Shown here one piece after another: positions 9,184 through 17,382 of a stretch of DNA of 64,000 bases (within the stretch, counting starts at the first letter, position 1; each line of letters opens with the position of its first letter). The stretch is from Dendrophyllia cribrosa (Eukaryota > Cnidaria > Anthozoa > Scleractinia > Dendrophylliidae), in assembly GCA_024195265.1 (NCBI GenBank), contig JAJLRJ010000008.1, positions 5,207,017 through 5,271,016 on the forward strand, given 5' to 3'. The translations under genes and the position numbers were made by a program. The notes beneath the pieces were generated by a model. That model was given only the letters and a program-made list of their open reading frames with translations, searched no databases and was not told the origin of the DNA.

Positions 9184-9685
9184 GGTGCAGTATATATATG
9201 TTTTTGTTTTTTGATTCCATTTTTTTAATTCCTTGTCTTACCGGAATTCGAGATGGGGGTGTTGCTGGTGGTGTGGCAGCGGGGGTGTTTTCTGGTGTGT
9301 TTGATTTGCGCCCAAGCCTTTGCATTATGGCTTCGCGTTGGTAATACACACCCGCAGCAGATACAATCAACCCGCCAACCCCCAGAATATAAACGATTGA
9401 GTTGTTGTTGTTGCTGTCGCTTGTTGTGTCACTTGTTGAGGGTTGGTTTGCAGAATTGTTTTCACTTGTTGAGGGTGCAGGCTTTTGTGCTTCGGCCTTT
9501 TTCTTTGCTTCCCGGGCCAGCCGGTTGCGTTCTGCTAGCCTTTTGCCAGAAGCAACGCGGCCAGGGTTCTTTTCTGTTGCAGGCTTTGTTTTCGGGGCCT
9601 CGGAGGTAACACGGGCAGGTGTTGGAGTTTGAGTTTGAGTTTGAGTTTGAGTTTCTTCAGGGATCGTCTCGAGTGGAGTGGTCAT
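9098..9685 (-). CDS. Membrane protein with low-complexity N-terminus
   Basis: 195 residues. A TQTQTQTQTPTP repeat at about 11-24, a K/A-rich basic helix (about 45-75), an S/N-rich linker, then a membrane segment SIVYILGVGGLIVSAAGVYY (about 96-115). The last 35 or so residues run through the promoter and start of the next gene, after a run of seven A on the coding strand near 9222. The true C-terminus may therefore be shorter, with an indel having removed the normal stop. Function unknown. Start chosen from the TATATAC element at 9689-9699. Confidence 0.6.
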   Translation of the reverse strand: MTTPLETIPEETQTQTQTQTPTPARVTSEAPKTKPATEKNPGRVASGKRLAERNRLAREAKKKAEAQKPAPSTSENNSANQPSTSDTTSDSNNNNSIVYILGVGGLIVSAAGVYYQREAIMQRLGRKSNTPENTPAATPPATPPSRIPVRQGIKKMESKNKNIYILHHESFPSFDEFCCNRRCVSSLVWPYFGRF

Positions 9686-9872
9686 CCTGTATATATGTGA
9701 GTTTTATTTTTTACAAGATGTGATAAGTGTGCTGCCAGGTTGCTGCCAGGTTGCTGACAGATTCCTTCAAGGTTCCTGAGAGGTCGCCACAGGCCCCAGC
9801 CCAACTTCATCAAAGCCCTCAAGTGGATAGCCTTCACTGTCTCTGGTTGGATGTGTGGGTGGGGGTTCCAAT

Positions 9873-9917
<45 letters not shown>
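9873..9917. repeat. (CTAT)n microsatellite
   Basis: About eleven copies of CTAT between two minus-strand Polinton genes. The 3' end of the next gene touches it. It is likely to vary in length. Confidence 0.95.
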
Positions 9918-9918
<1 letters not shown>

Positions 9919-10393
9919 ACTTGATGTGTTTTGTTGTGATGAGAGCAGCATTGGCAACCTCCAGCAATCGCCCACATCGAATGGCAAGAGCCCCAGCAAG
10001 ATTTGACAGCTCCTGGTTGATGATGTAGTCGTTCTTGAGTTCTTTCTGCAACTCCGCCAGATCATCAACCGGGATCACCAGGCCAACGCCTTTGGACGCG
10101 AGCATGATGGCTGAATCAACAAGGGATTCGGTTGTCTTGTTGCCTATGTAAGCCTCGTACCTTTTGCAGTACTTGTCAACGTCCTTGTCTGACAACCGCT
10201 TGACATGATCGAGTGTGAGCTGCACGCCGATAGCTTCTTTGGCCTTGCCAGTTGAAACAAGGATTGCCAGCTTCTCGCGTTTAGCAGGAATGTCATTGTC
10301 ACCAACTAACCCTGTGGGAGGTGTGGTTTCAGGGGTGGCCTCCAGCATCTGCATTACTTCGAAAACGGCCTGGTCTTCAGCTCCTTGTGCCAT
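9917..10393 (-). CDS. Conserved-looking Polinton protein, 158 aa
   Basis: A soluble-looking, mostly helical protein. Residues 28-110 are charged, with LTLDHVKRLSDKDVDKYCKRYE, followed by hydrophobic helices (SAIMLASKGVGLVIPV and ELSNLAGALAIRCGRLLEVANAA written separately in the frame). It seems typical of cnidarian Polinton structural blocks, but I cannot name a function. The ATG is preceded by a CATATGTATACCCC element at 10399-10411. Confidence 0.6.
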
Positions 10394-10420
10394 CAGGGGT
10401 ATACATATGTGTTTTGTTTT

Positions 10421-10660
10421 TTATTTTTCAATAATTCTCTTGATGTCGGGCAAAAGAGTTTCAAGCTCCCGTATAAGCCCCGCCATGGTGTCGGGCATAG
10501 AATTCAACCGCAAGGGATATCTGTTGAGAAGCATGAGGCGCAGATCCTCCTCACCAGCGGCTTTGATAATTTTGTTTTGCGCATCAAGTGTGTGTTTGTG
10601 CAATTCATCCAAAAGCTGTGAAAGCACAGTGAGCTTGTGTAGACTGGTTGGCGCATTCAT
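10421..10660 (-). CDS. Small helical protein, 79 aa
   Basis: The frame opens further upstream, but the ATG at 10660 is preferred because the TATATATAC promoter element (10666-10676) lies directly before it. The longer form would be translated through that element. The product starts MNAPTSLHKL and is predicted to be entirely helical (LLDELHKHTLDAQNKIIKAA; LIRELETLLPDIKRIIEK). No family recognised. It sits just downstream of the packaging ATPase. Confidence 0.55.
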   Translation of the reverse strand: MNAPTSLHKLTVLSQLLDELHKHTLDAQNKIIKAAGEEDLRLMLLNRYPLRLNSMPDTMAGLIRELETLLPDIKRIIEK

Positions 10661-10679
10661 GGCTTGTATATATATGTAT

Positions 10680-11279
10680 TTAAACCTTGTACTCAATTCC
10701 ATACGGGTGCCTCAGAGAGAAAACCAGGTGGGAGAACTTGCGGGATTTGAGCCTTGCGATAAACTCTTTGTACTCCTCGTGGGAGAGCTCGCCGGCATAA
10801 TCTTCGAATATGGCTTTGGTTGTCTTGCTGGATGGCGTGTAAAAGAGCACGATCGCTGCAATGTTATCACGATATGGCTTGGCAATGCTGGTGATCTGCT
10901 GGGTCAAGACCCACACGGATATGCCGTCATGCCTTGCGCTGAACCCCAGATTGACCAGCTGGCTCGTGCGGCCTTTGACATCGTTGGAGGCGGCGCAGTC
11001 ATCGAGTATGAATAAAGTGTTGGTGCATGTGAAAAAGAAGCTCGCCAACTTCAACCAGTCTTCGATTTCATGCTGTTGGCAGACGATGACGAAGATGTGT
11101 GGATCGCGGTCCACGAAGCCATCGTATGTCTTGTTCGCCACAAATGTTGGGCAGAATAAAACGATGTAATCAAAATAACCCCTTAAGGGGCCTCGCAGTT
11201 GGGAGAGAAGATACTGTGTCTTGCCAGAGTTAGTGGGGCCAACGATTAGTGCATTGAATGGCAGCTTTCTTGGGTCCAT
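10680..11279 (-). CDS. FtsK/HerA-type genome packaging ATPase
   Basis: This would power DNA packaging into capsids. About 199 residues with Walker A GPTNSGKT, Walker B as LFILDDCA, and a downstream WVLTQQ strand with the conserved glutamine. The size and motifs fit the A32-like packaging ATPases of Polintons and related viruses. The machine start is a GTG; the first ATG is at 11279, giving MDPRKLPFNALIVGP. The 5' part overlaps the small ORF at 11230-11454, whose frame carries the promoter element, so this ATPase may be a second product of that transcript or the two may originally have been one frame. Confidence 0.92.
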   Translation of the reverse strand: MDPRKLPFNALIVGPTNSGKTQYLLSQLRGPLRGYFDYIVLFCPTFVANKTYDGFVDRDPHIFVIVCQQHEIEDWLKLASFFFTCTNTLFILDDCAASNDVKGRTSQLVNLGFSARHDGISVWVLTQQITSIAKPYRDNIAAIVLFYTPSSKTTKAIFEDYAGELSHEEYKEFIARLKSRKFSHLVFSLRHPYGIEYKV

Positions 11280-11454
11280 AACCAACACCTATATTAGTTG
11301 GTTTGCAAACAATTGGTTCATGTGTTGGCGGGGAGGGGGCCATTGCCAGAAGTCTTTGTATTTTATTATGTGATAGGGTTCCAGTGGATGACAGGGGAAC
11401 AGGCTTAGCATAGAAGTTGAGCTTGTTTCTTGTTGCTTGTTGTTTTGTGGGCAT
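11230..11454 (-). CDS. Small ORF overlapping the ATPase start
   Basis: 74 residues, basic and proline-rich, starting MPTKQQATRNK directly after a TATATATACC element (11455-11468). Its last third overlaps the ATPase start in another frame. The promoter belongs to this ORF and the ATPase has none of its own. It is therefore either a short upstream gene or the original N-terminus of the ATPase, separated by an indel near 11280-11290. No homopolymer run marks the spot. Confidence 0.5.
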   Translation of the reverse strand: MPTKQQATRNKLNFYAKPVPLSSTGTLSHNKIQRLLAMAPSPPTHEPIVCKPTNIGVGYGPKKAAIQCTNRWPH

Positions 11455-11477
11455 GGTATATATATGTAAATTTATAC

Positions 11478-12728
11478 TTAGTACTGTACAGATTCCAGCT
11501 GCCTTCCAATGATGTTCATCTGTGAGTCTGAGATGGTGAAGATGTGGCAGTTTGCGTTTCCCGAGCCTGTGCCGTTTCGTTCGATCTCGAGTTGCACGCC
11601 ATCTTGTGTGTTGACGAGCCGTTGGCCGTTGCCGTGCAGGGCTGTGTCACCCATGGCCCGCAGGTCAATCCAGAGACCAAACTTGTTGCCTGTGAGATAT
11701 TTGGTCAAGTTCATGTTAGGCCTGCCGTCCGTGTGTGGCTTGAAGTATCGGAAGATTTCATTCCACATGTCTGTACCACTGATACCCTCGTTGTAAAGCC
11801 TGTTTGGAACACCGTTGACTGTGACCTTCACTTTGGTGATGTCGGGATTTAAATAGTTCTCAGAGTCCCTGGCACCAGCCGTGTAGGGGTTGATGAACAG
11901 CAAGAGGATGCCCTTGAGAGACCGGCGCTGTGGGTTAACCCTAAGATTCAGCCGAGTGTCACCTCCTTTTGAGAAGGGATGCACCCGATCTCGCATTACC
12001 AGGTCATAAGCGAACTCCTTGCCACTAGTGTAAGTGCTTGTTGCTTCGTCGGCCAGACTCTTACTTCTGATTGTCTCATACTCCAGCTGGATGTTTTCCA
12101 ACTTGTACACGAGCTTGCTTGTGTCTGAGCCTCGGACAACTTGGTTTGCGGGGGCGAGGGTTAGTTCGAAGACCAGATCGTTATACAGTGCTTGAGGATA
12201 TATGATTCCGTGATCAGTTAAGATTTGGTGATCCAACTTGATGCGATACTTATTCTTGTATATTGTCTCCAGTTTGGTTTCCGCATCCACGCCTGAGGTC
12301 TTCTTGTCGCCAGCACCAGAGCGGATCTTACACAAATCCACACTCTGGATGCCCTCCATAAGCATATTTTCCCGCTCATCTGTTGATCGGAAGAGATCTT
12401 CGAAGATCTTGTAGATGTCGTACCCAACCGTGTCCTGGACAGTGGTGGCTGCAAACTTTACAACGAATCTGTCCACCAGGGCCCGAGAAACATTTTGTAC
12501 AAGATAGTTGTTTGCATGGCCGCCGGAGAGATTGATGTTAAACACCAGGGCAAGTGAGCCGGACACAATAACATCGTGCTCGCCCAGCTTTGGTACCGAG
12601 ACGTACAGTGTCTCGCCGGGATTGGCCTCAGAAGGGTTGAATGTGATGCGCTTGACGGTTCGCTCTGCTTTCATGGCGCCCAGTGTCTTTTCACTGTGAG
12701 ATGGAAGTAGATTCGGTTGCACAGCCAT
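11478..12728 (-). CDS. Probable major capsid protein (double jelly-roll)
   Basis: A 416-residue, beta-rich soluble protein without membrane segments. Segments such as FNPSEANPGETLYVSVPKL (about 30-48), LTDHGIIYPQALYNDLVFEL (about 169-188) and FINPYTAGARDSENYLNPD resemble the Polinton capsid family related to the C. elegans protein F54H12.2, as I remember it. Length, position next to the packaging ATPase and the absence of another double jelly-roll candidate support the call. The assignment is by recall and context; a structure prediction would settle it. The start lies 1 nt after a TATATACC element and shares a bidirectional intergenic region with the coiled-coil gene. Confidence 0.65.
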   Translation of the reverse strand: MAVQPNLLPSHSEKTLGAMKAERTVKRITFNPSEANPGETLYVSVPKLGEHDVIVSGSLALVFNINLSGGHANNYLVQNVSRALVDRFVVKFAATTVQDTVGYDIYKIFEDLFRSTDERENMLMEGIQSVDLCKIRSGAGDKKTSGVDAETKLETIYKNKYRIKLDHQILTDHGIIYPQALYNDLVFELTLAPANQVVRGSDTSKLVYKLENIQLEYETIRSKSLADEATSTYTSGKEFAYDLVMRDRVHPFSKGGDTRLNLRVNPQRRSLKGILLLFINPYTAGARDSENYLNPDITKVKVTVNGVPNRLYNEGISGTDMWNEIFRYFKPHTDGRPNMNLTKYLTGNKFGLWIDLRAMGDTALHGNGQRLVNTQDGVQLEIERNGTGSGNANCHIFTISDSQMNIIGRQLESVQY

Positions 12729-12770
12729 GGTATATATTGTGTTTTTAAAAAGTTATATTTATATATCATC
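12729..12770. promoter_or_regulatory. Bidirectional promoter between capsid and coiled-coil genes
   Basis: Only 42 bp separate the two divergent ATGs. The minus side carries ACAATATATACC next to the capsid start. The plus side carries GTTATATTTATATATC next to the ATG at 12771. Two back-to-back AT elements in such a short space support initiation very close to each start codon. Confidence 0.65.
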
Positions 12771-14234
12771 ATGAATGAAGGCGGCGACTACGAAGTCGAT
12801 ACAACTGAGAAAACCCCTCTCAACCCAAACACAGGGGATGATGACAATGACGGCATGTGGGGTCAAATGACAGAAGAAGAACAGCAAGAAGCCCGCCAAT
12901 GGGTCCAAACCGACCCCAACACCACGCAACCCTTTGAACCAGGCGATGCTTCCACCCCGGCGGGTGAACAAGTGCCTTTGGCCACAAGAACAAGACTCCC
13001 CCCAGAGCAACAAGGCTCCCGCACTGAAGAAACCTCTTTCACTACAGGGGATACTCAAGGCCTGCGAATGATGACAACTGATGACATGCCATTAACGGAA
13101 TCCACGGTATGGAGAGAAGTTGAAGATGAATACCCAGATGCAGATGTATCGAAAGTTAAGCTTAGGTACCAGGTAAAAAAAGGAGGAGGCGCTATAATCG
13201 AGGTGAGTATGAGGGAAAAAGAGAAATGGTATCCGCTTTTAACAAAATCGCGTGGGGGTTTTGAAAAGACTTTCAACACTTCTCTTACAAAAGAGATCAA
13301 AAGGGGTCTCGGAAAGTCTATGACTGAAAAGGTAAATGAAACAGATGCTGCACTTGAAACAAATCAAAAAGAACTGGAAGCAAAACAAAAACAACTACGA
13401 CAAAAAGAACAAATGGCTGCTGAGACACAAAAAATTCGCCGCGACATGGATGCCCTCAGAAATAAAAGCAAAGAGGCTGATGCCCAGATTCAGAAACTGG
13501 AAGATGAACATGGGAAACTGGATGAGAAGGCAATACAAAGCCTGAAAGATGAAAAGAGAGCTGGTGAAGCTGAACATCAAGCCAAACGAAAAGAACTGGA
13601 AAAGGCACAAAAAGCTGCCAAACAAGCAGACAAACTACGAGAAGAAAGAGACAAACTAATAATGGACAGAAGGGGATTAGAAGGACGCTTAGAGGAACTT
13701 AGAGCAAAAAAGGACGCCATAAAACCACTGGACGAACTGAAACAGAACAAAGAAGAGCTTGAACGGCAGAACGCTGAAGACAGACAAGTAATAGAGGCTG
13801 AGGACACTTCCCCCTCTGAAAGAGAAGCTGCTGAAGCTCGAGTTGCAGAGCGTGAAGAAGAGCTGGAAAGGCTCAATACAGAAATTGAGGTGCGGGAAAG
13901 GGGTATGTCTTTGAGAGAGAGGGTCAGAGAAATCTTCAAGAAATACGGATGGACCCTGCAAGCTGTTGTTCTGGCAGCTGGCATCACCATCAGCGCTGTT
14001 GTACTCGCCACCTTGAACGGCCTGGCAAAGGCTACCAAGGTTATTGGAAATGGGCTTAAAGAGCTTGGCAAAAAGGCAGCCAGCGCACTGCCTGGCCTCA
14101 TTGGCTCAATTGTGAGCTTCATCTTCAAAGCGGCTGGGTCGGTCATCTCATTTCTGGGTGAACACGCCTGGCTGCTCATCCTTGCCGTGGTGGCCTTCCT
14201 TGTTGAAAGTATCACCAAGCGTTCGAAGTCTTGA
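12771..14234 (+). CDS. Coiled-coil protein with C-terminal membrane domain
   Basis: 487 residues from the ATG at 12771; an upstream in-frame ATG would read through the promoter. An acidic disordered N-terminus (1-110) is followed by a folded segment with KLRYQVKKGGGAIIEV, then a long K/E/Q-rich coiled coil (about 175-395). The hydrophobic C-terminus (about 405-480) has three probable helices: VVLAAGITISAVVLATL, LPGLIGSIVSFIFKAAGSVI and AWLLILAVVAFLV. The architecture recalls tape-measure or membrane-penetration proteins of tailed phages, but this is analogy only. The 3' end lies 4 bp from the convergent gene. Confidence 0.75.
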   Translation: MNEGGDYEVDTTEKTPLNPNTGDDDNDGMWGQMTEEEQQEARQWVQTDPNTTQPFEPGDASTPAGEQVPLATRTRLPPEQQGSRTEETSFTTGDTQGLRMMTTDDMPLTESTVWREVEDEYPDADVSKVKLRYQVKKGGGAIIEVSMREKEKWYPLLTKSRGGFEKTFNTSLTKEIKRGLGKSMTEKVNETDAALETNQKELEAKQKQLRQKEQMAAETQKIRRDMDALRNKSKEADAQIQKLEDEHGKLDEKAIQSLKDEKRAGEAEHQAKRKELEKAQKAAKQADKLREERDKLIMDRRGLEGRLEELRAKKDAIKPLDELKQNKEELERQNAEDRQVIEAEDTSPSEREAAEARVAEREEELERLNTEIEVRERGMSLRERVREIFKKYGWTLQAVVLAAGITISAVVLATLNGLAKATKVIGNGLKELGKKAASALPGLIGSIVSFIFKAAGSVISFLGEHAWLLILAVVAFLVESITKRSKS

Positions 14235-14238
14235 ACAC

Positions 14239-15912
14239 TTATCTTAACCAAACGAAAAGCCCTGCCAAAGAAAGCGCACCCACAGCAACGACTGCCTTGG
14301 AGACGTGATGTGGGTCGGGCTTTGGTGTGGGTGTTGGTTGTGGTGTTGGTGTTGGGGCTGGTTGTGGTGTGGGTGTGGGTTGCGATGAACTGCTTGTGGC
14401 TGGGGCTGTGGCGATGCCCTGTGCCTGTGTGGCCTGTTTATGTATCGGGTTTGATGGGTGGCTGTTTGGTGGATTAATCTTTGTTGGTCCACCGGCCATG
14501 AGGTGGAGAGAGGCTTTTTTTGTGCCCAGATTAACACCACTGTTCACGCCCAGCTTCATCCCTTGCGTTGCCTCCTGTAGATTGTTGTTATACCCGATCA
14601 CGCTCTCTGTGTTGATAATCATGCGTGATGGCATGAGCCAGCTTCCGGGTGCTGTCGCAAAGTCTAAGCGCACTTTCGTTGCTTGGATGGCAAGCTGGTA
14701 ACGCTGTACGCTTGTTGCGATGTCGTTCAGTATTATGGCCTCCTCTAGATGGGTGAGGAAGACTCTCTGCGTTTCGAACGCCCGGCCTCCTCTTCCAATG
14801 ATGCTGGTGCGGGTTTTGGCTTGTGAACCAAGAATGCAGTACACAAAGGCCTCGATTGATTGGTTCATACGCGCGAGCCCTGGCTGCGTTAGCCCCTGTG
14901 CGTAATTTGGCACAAAGTGCTCGAACTGGGTGTCCGCCCCTTTGTCGTTGCGGACAAAAGTTATTCCATTGGCGCGATAGTTGGGGTCTTTTCTGTCAGT
15001 CACACGCTCATCATCGAACAGAGCTAGATCGGGATCGGGGTAGGTGTAATCAGTAGAGATGGGGCCCTCTCCATAAGCCCAAATGTAGACATTCCCAAGC
15101 CCGTGGTTCTTGCCGTATGTGAAACGGAAGTCAGAACTGGGGTCGATACCGAACTCTATGCAAATCTTCTTGTACGCGTCGATGTTGTACTTGTTGTCTT
15201 TCTGGGAAAATGGGGGGTCGTCTGGCAAAGCACTTACGCTTTGTTCCCCACTCATCTGGTAGAGTATTCGCCTTGTTGTGAAATAAACGTGAAACTGGTA
15301 AAACGACCTTAACTGGGGGGTTAGGGATAGACTGGAGTTCTTATCGAAGATAATGTCACGCGAGATCCCACATCCGGTTGTTGCACACCACAGGGCGAAG
15401 GAGAGTTGTTGTGGCCAAAAGCTCATATGAGGACCACCCATCCACTTTCGGCCGTATTTTGCGGTTGTGAATGAAATCTGTGTGTCCCTGAAGATATTTC
15501 TGTATTTCGTTGTGAAATAATCAGTTGGCGTGATGTAAATCTTTTGCTCTTTGTCATTCAAGATTGCGCCAATCATCATGTCTTTGTCTATTGTCGTGGA
15601 GAAATCAACAGCTGGGATTGACTTTTCTGGTTGCCCCAACGATAACTGATAAGGGAAACCCCCATCTTGATTGAGACCAAGAGCGTCTCTTTCGGCGCCA
15701 GTCCAATCTTTGTGGGCTATTTCTGTGATAAGTGCTAATGAGCCTTGGCCTTCTTTGTAAAGCACTTCCCCTGTGGCGGTTTTGTGGTCGTCGCCAAACT
15801 CTACTTGCACTTCAAAGCGTGACATATCGGCGCGCGGGAAACGCTTTTTGAAGTCTGAGAGCGCCTTAGCCTTGGCCGAAGCATAGAGCTTTGCTGCTTC
15901 TGGTGTTTTCAT
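14239..15912 (-). CDS. Large Polinton structural protein with tail anchor
   Basis: 557 residues. A large globular part (1-490) contains QLSFALWCATTGCGISRD and NHGLGNVYIWAYGEG, which I recall as recurring in invertebrate Polinton proteins of unknown role. A P/T/Q repeat linker (about 495-535) and a single C-terminal helix VVAVGALSLAGLFVWLR follow, so it is probably a tail-anchored surface or fibre-like protein. No promoter element precedes its ATG; the element instead precedes the 66-codon ORF at 16066, whose frame meets this one at a G6 run (15931-15936). I infer that the true start is at 16066 and a one-base indel splits the gene. Confidence 0.8.
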   Translation of the reverse strand: MKTPEAAKLYASAKAKALSDFKKRFPRADMSRFEVQVEFGDDHKTATGEVLYKEGQGSLALITEIAHKDWTGAERDALGLNQDGGFPYQLSLGQPEKSIPAVDFSTTIDKDMMIGAILNDKEQKIYITPTDYFTTKYRNIFRDTQISFTTAKYGRKWMGGPHMSFWPQQLSFALWCATTGCGISRDIIFDKNSSLSLTPQLRSFYQFHVYFTTRRILYQMSGEQSVSALPDDPPFSQKDNKYNIDAYKKICIEFGIDPSSDFRFTYGKNHGLGNVYIWAYGEGPISTDYTYPDPDLALFDDERVTDRKDPNYRANGITFVRNDKGADTQFEHFVPNYAQGLTQPGLARMNQSIEAFVYCILGSQAKTRTSIIGRGGRAFETQRVFLTHLEEAIILNDIATSVQRYQLAIQATKVRLDFATAPGSWLMPSRMIINTESVIGYNNNLQEATQGMKLGVNSGVNLGTKKASLHLMAGGPTKINPPNSHPSNPIHKQATQAQGIATAPATSSSSQPTPTPQPAPTPTPQPTPTPKPDPHHVSKAVVAVGALSLAGLFVWLR

Positions 15913-16066
15913 CCAGGCTAGTGGATCTGGGGGGTGGCTTATATGGAGGATGGCTATTGACGTTTAGGTTTGAATTAAAAGGGGGTGGGGGCCCATAATT
16001 GTGGCCGCCGATGTTTAAACCAAGATTTGAATTAGGATTAAATCCACCGGGCCGTCTGCCAAACAT
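15866..16066 (-). CDS. N-rich, P-rich ORF, probable N-terminus of the 557-aa protein
   Basis: 66 residues starting MFGRRPGGFNPNSNLGLNI, low-complexity with N, G and P. It starts 4 nt from an AT-rich element (16071-16080). After about 47 residues it reaches a run of six C on the coding strand (G6 at 15931-15936); a one-base change there joins it in frame to the large protein at 14239-15912. Its own tail after that run looks out of frame. It is best read as the displaced N-terminus, less likely as a separate gene. Confidence 0.5.
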   Translation of the reverse strand: MFGRRPGGFNPNSNLGLNIGGHNYGPPPPFNSNLNVNSHPPYKPPPRSTSLDENTRSSKALCFGQG

Positions 16067-16112
16067 GATTGTATATATTTATATTTTAAAAAGTAATTAT
16101 ATACATGCAATC
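16067..16112. promoter_or_regulatory. Bidirectional promoter before the penton gene
   Basis: A 46-bp AT-rich spacer between divergent ATGs at 16066 (minus) and 16113 (plus). It contains GTATATATTTATATTTT and AATTATATACATG. The plus-strand frame is open through it, but the ATG after the AT element is the likely start. Confidence 0.6.
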
Positions 16113-16790
16113 ATGGTTGTGTTAACAATCGTCACACCTTCGAACCCTCACACGATCTACTTCGATCACCCACTCCCGAAACCGAGATACATCCGGCTTG
16201 TCTCTTGCTCATTTATCAATTCTTGGAATACTTTGAAACAAAGAGGAGAGATAACATTGTTTACAAATAGCAGTAAAGAAGGAACTGTCATGAGACTTCT
16301 CCCAGGCCATTACACTCTTGAGTCTTTGGCAAAAGAATTAGAAAACGTATTCGGTGGTTCCAATGTTAATTATAAATTAGCAACTGAGACAAACACGCCA
16401 CTGGGGTCGATGATCATTTTCAAAGAATACCCAGAAGAGGTTAAGCTAGACCGCGATCTATCTGAATTGCTTGGTATAAGTCCTAAATTGCTGTGGCCAT
16501 CAACCTTCGTCAAGCGTTTAAGGGCACCAAGCACTTACTTCATCCACTGTGATCTGGTTGATAAAGAACAAAACCTCCTCAATGGTAAGCCTTCGACAGT
16601 TTTGGCACGGTTTGATATTCGCGGAAAAGCTTTTGAGAAGGTGTTTTACGAAACCACACAGCAGAACGTCTTGCGTGACGTCTCGTCTGGCGATTATGTA
16701 AATAGCATATCGCTGTCAGTGAGGGATGAGAACAATGACCTCTTCAACTTCAATGACGCGCCTTTGGAATTTGAAATCGAGATAAATTAA
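16113..16790 (+). CDS. Probable penton / minor capsid protein
   Basis: 225 residues from the ATG at 16113. It begins MVVLTIVTPSNPHTIYFDHP and contains KPRYIRLVSCSFINSW and LLPGHYTLESLAKEL, a pattern I recall from a single jelly-roll-sized protein found next to Polinton capsid genes. It is beta-rich, lacks membrane segments, and is the right size for a single jelly-roll penton. The alternative is another virion protein. The frame is open upstream to 15999 but runs through the promoter and the divergent gene. Confidence 0.55.
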   Translation: MVVLTIVTPSNPHTIYFDHPLPKPRYIRLVSCSFINSWNTLKQRGEITLFTNSSKEGTVMRLLPGHYTLESLAKELENVFGGSNVNYKLATETNTPLGSMIIFKEYPEEVKLDRDLSELLGISPKLLWPSTFVKRLRAPSTYFIHCDLVDKEQNLLNGKPSTVLARFDIRGKAFEKVFYETTQQNVLRDVSSGDYVNSISLSVRDENNDLFNFNDAPLEFEIEIN

Positions 16791-16812
16791 AAAATATATA
16801 TATACCCACGCC
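16791..16812 (+). promoter_or_regulatory. TATATATATACC element
   Basis: AAAATATATATATACCCACGCC directly precedes the ATG at 16813 (shown here in part: ATATATATATACCC). It matches the minus-strand elements of the structural block in core and distance. Confidence 0.7.
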
Positions 16813-17382
16813 ATGAGTTCTGCGAACGTGCTTCCATCGGCCCCCGAATACAGCGAGACACAACAGCTCTACCCAGTGTTGCCAAATGGTGATGACTTCC
16901 GTCTAAAAAAAATCTCAGACCTTCAGAAAGAGCTTGAGTCAGAAGCCGGTCATTATAGGCAGGTCGCTAAGAAGTACAAACGAACCCACTCTGTTGTTCA
17001 CGGTTCAGCTGTTGGCCTTGGTTTCATTTCTGCGGGTTTGTCTTCTGCAACCTTGGCAACAGCTTTGTCAGGAATTGGAGTTATCGTAAGTCCCGCACTT
17101 GCAGCCATTGCCGCCGTTTCAGGCTTTTCATCAGCTGGCCTCACTGCGTTCGGTAAAAGGCTCGAAAGAAAAATCACCAAACATGAAAAAATCTACACAC
17201 TCGCCATTGCTAAACGAAACTCTGTCAATGACTTGGTTTCAAAAGCTCTGACGGACAAGCGAATCAGCGATTCAGAATTTTCAATCATTCTTCGCGAGGT
17301 TGAAAAATATCACGAACTGAAAGCCTTGATTCGTTCTGGTGAAAAAAGGCAACACAAGGGGACAGGCAAACTCCAGCGCTAG
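16813..17382 (+). CDS. Two-helix membrane protein, C-terminus frameshifted
   Basis: 189 residues. N-terminal tail, amphipathic helix (about 35-60), paired hydrophobic helices VGLGFISAGLSSATLA and GVIVSPALAAIAAVSGFSSA (about 68-112), then a charged helical C-terminus. The layout resembles small two-helix effector or pore-like proteins, but I cannot assign a family. After the six-A run at 17342-17347 the reading frame becomes unprotein-like, while the -1 frame continues as a lysine/glutamate-rich helix to a stop near 17486. A one-base loss in the A run is the likely cause. Confidence 0.7.
   Translation: MSSANVLPSAPEYSETQQLYPVLPNGDDFRLKKISDLQKELESEAGHYRQVAKKYKRTHSVVHGSAVGLGFISAGLSSATLATALSGIGVIVSPALAAIAAVSGFSSAGLTAFGKRLERKITKHEKIYTLAIAKRNSVNDLVSKALTDKRISDSEFSIILREVEKYHELKALIRSGEKRQHKGTGKLQR

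Noticed and set aside
13577..14251. 224-codon minus ORF rich in serine
   Set aside because: Antisense shadow of the Lys/Glu-rich coiled coil on the plus strand.
14244..14540. H/P/Q-rich 98-codon ORF
   Set aside because: Frame shadow of the P/T repeat linker of the large structural protein.
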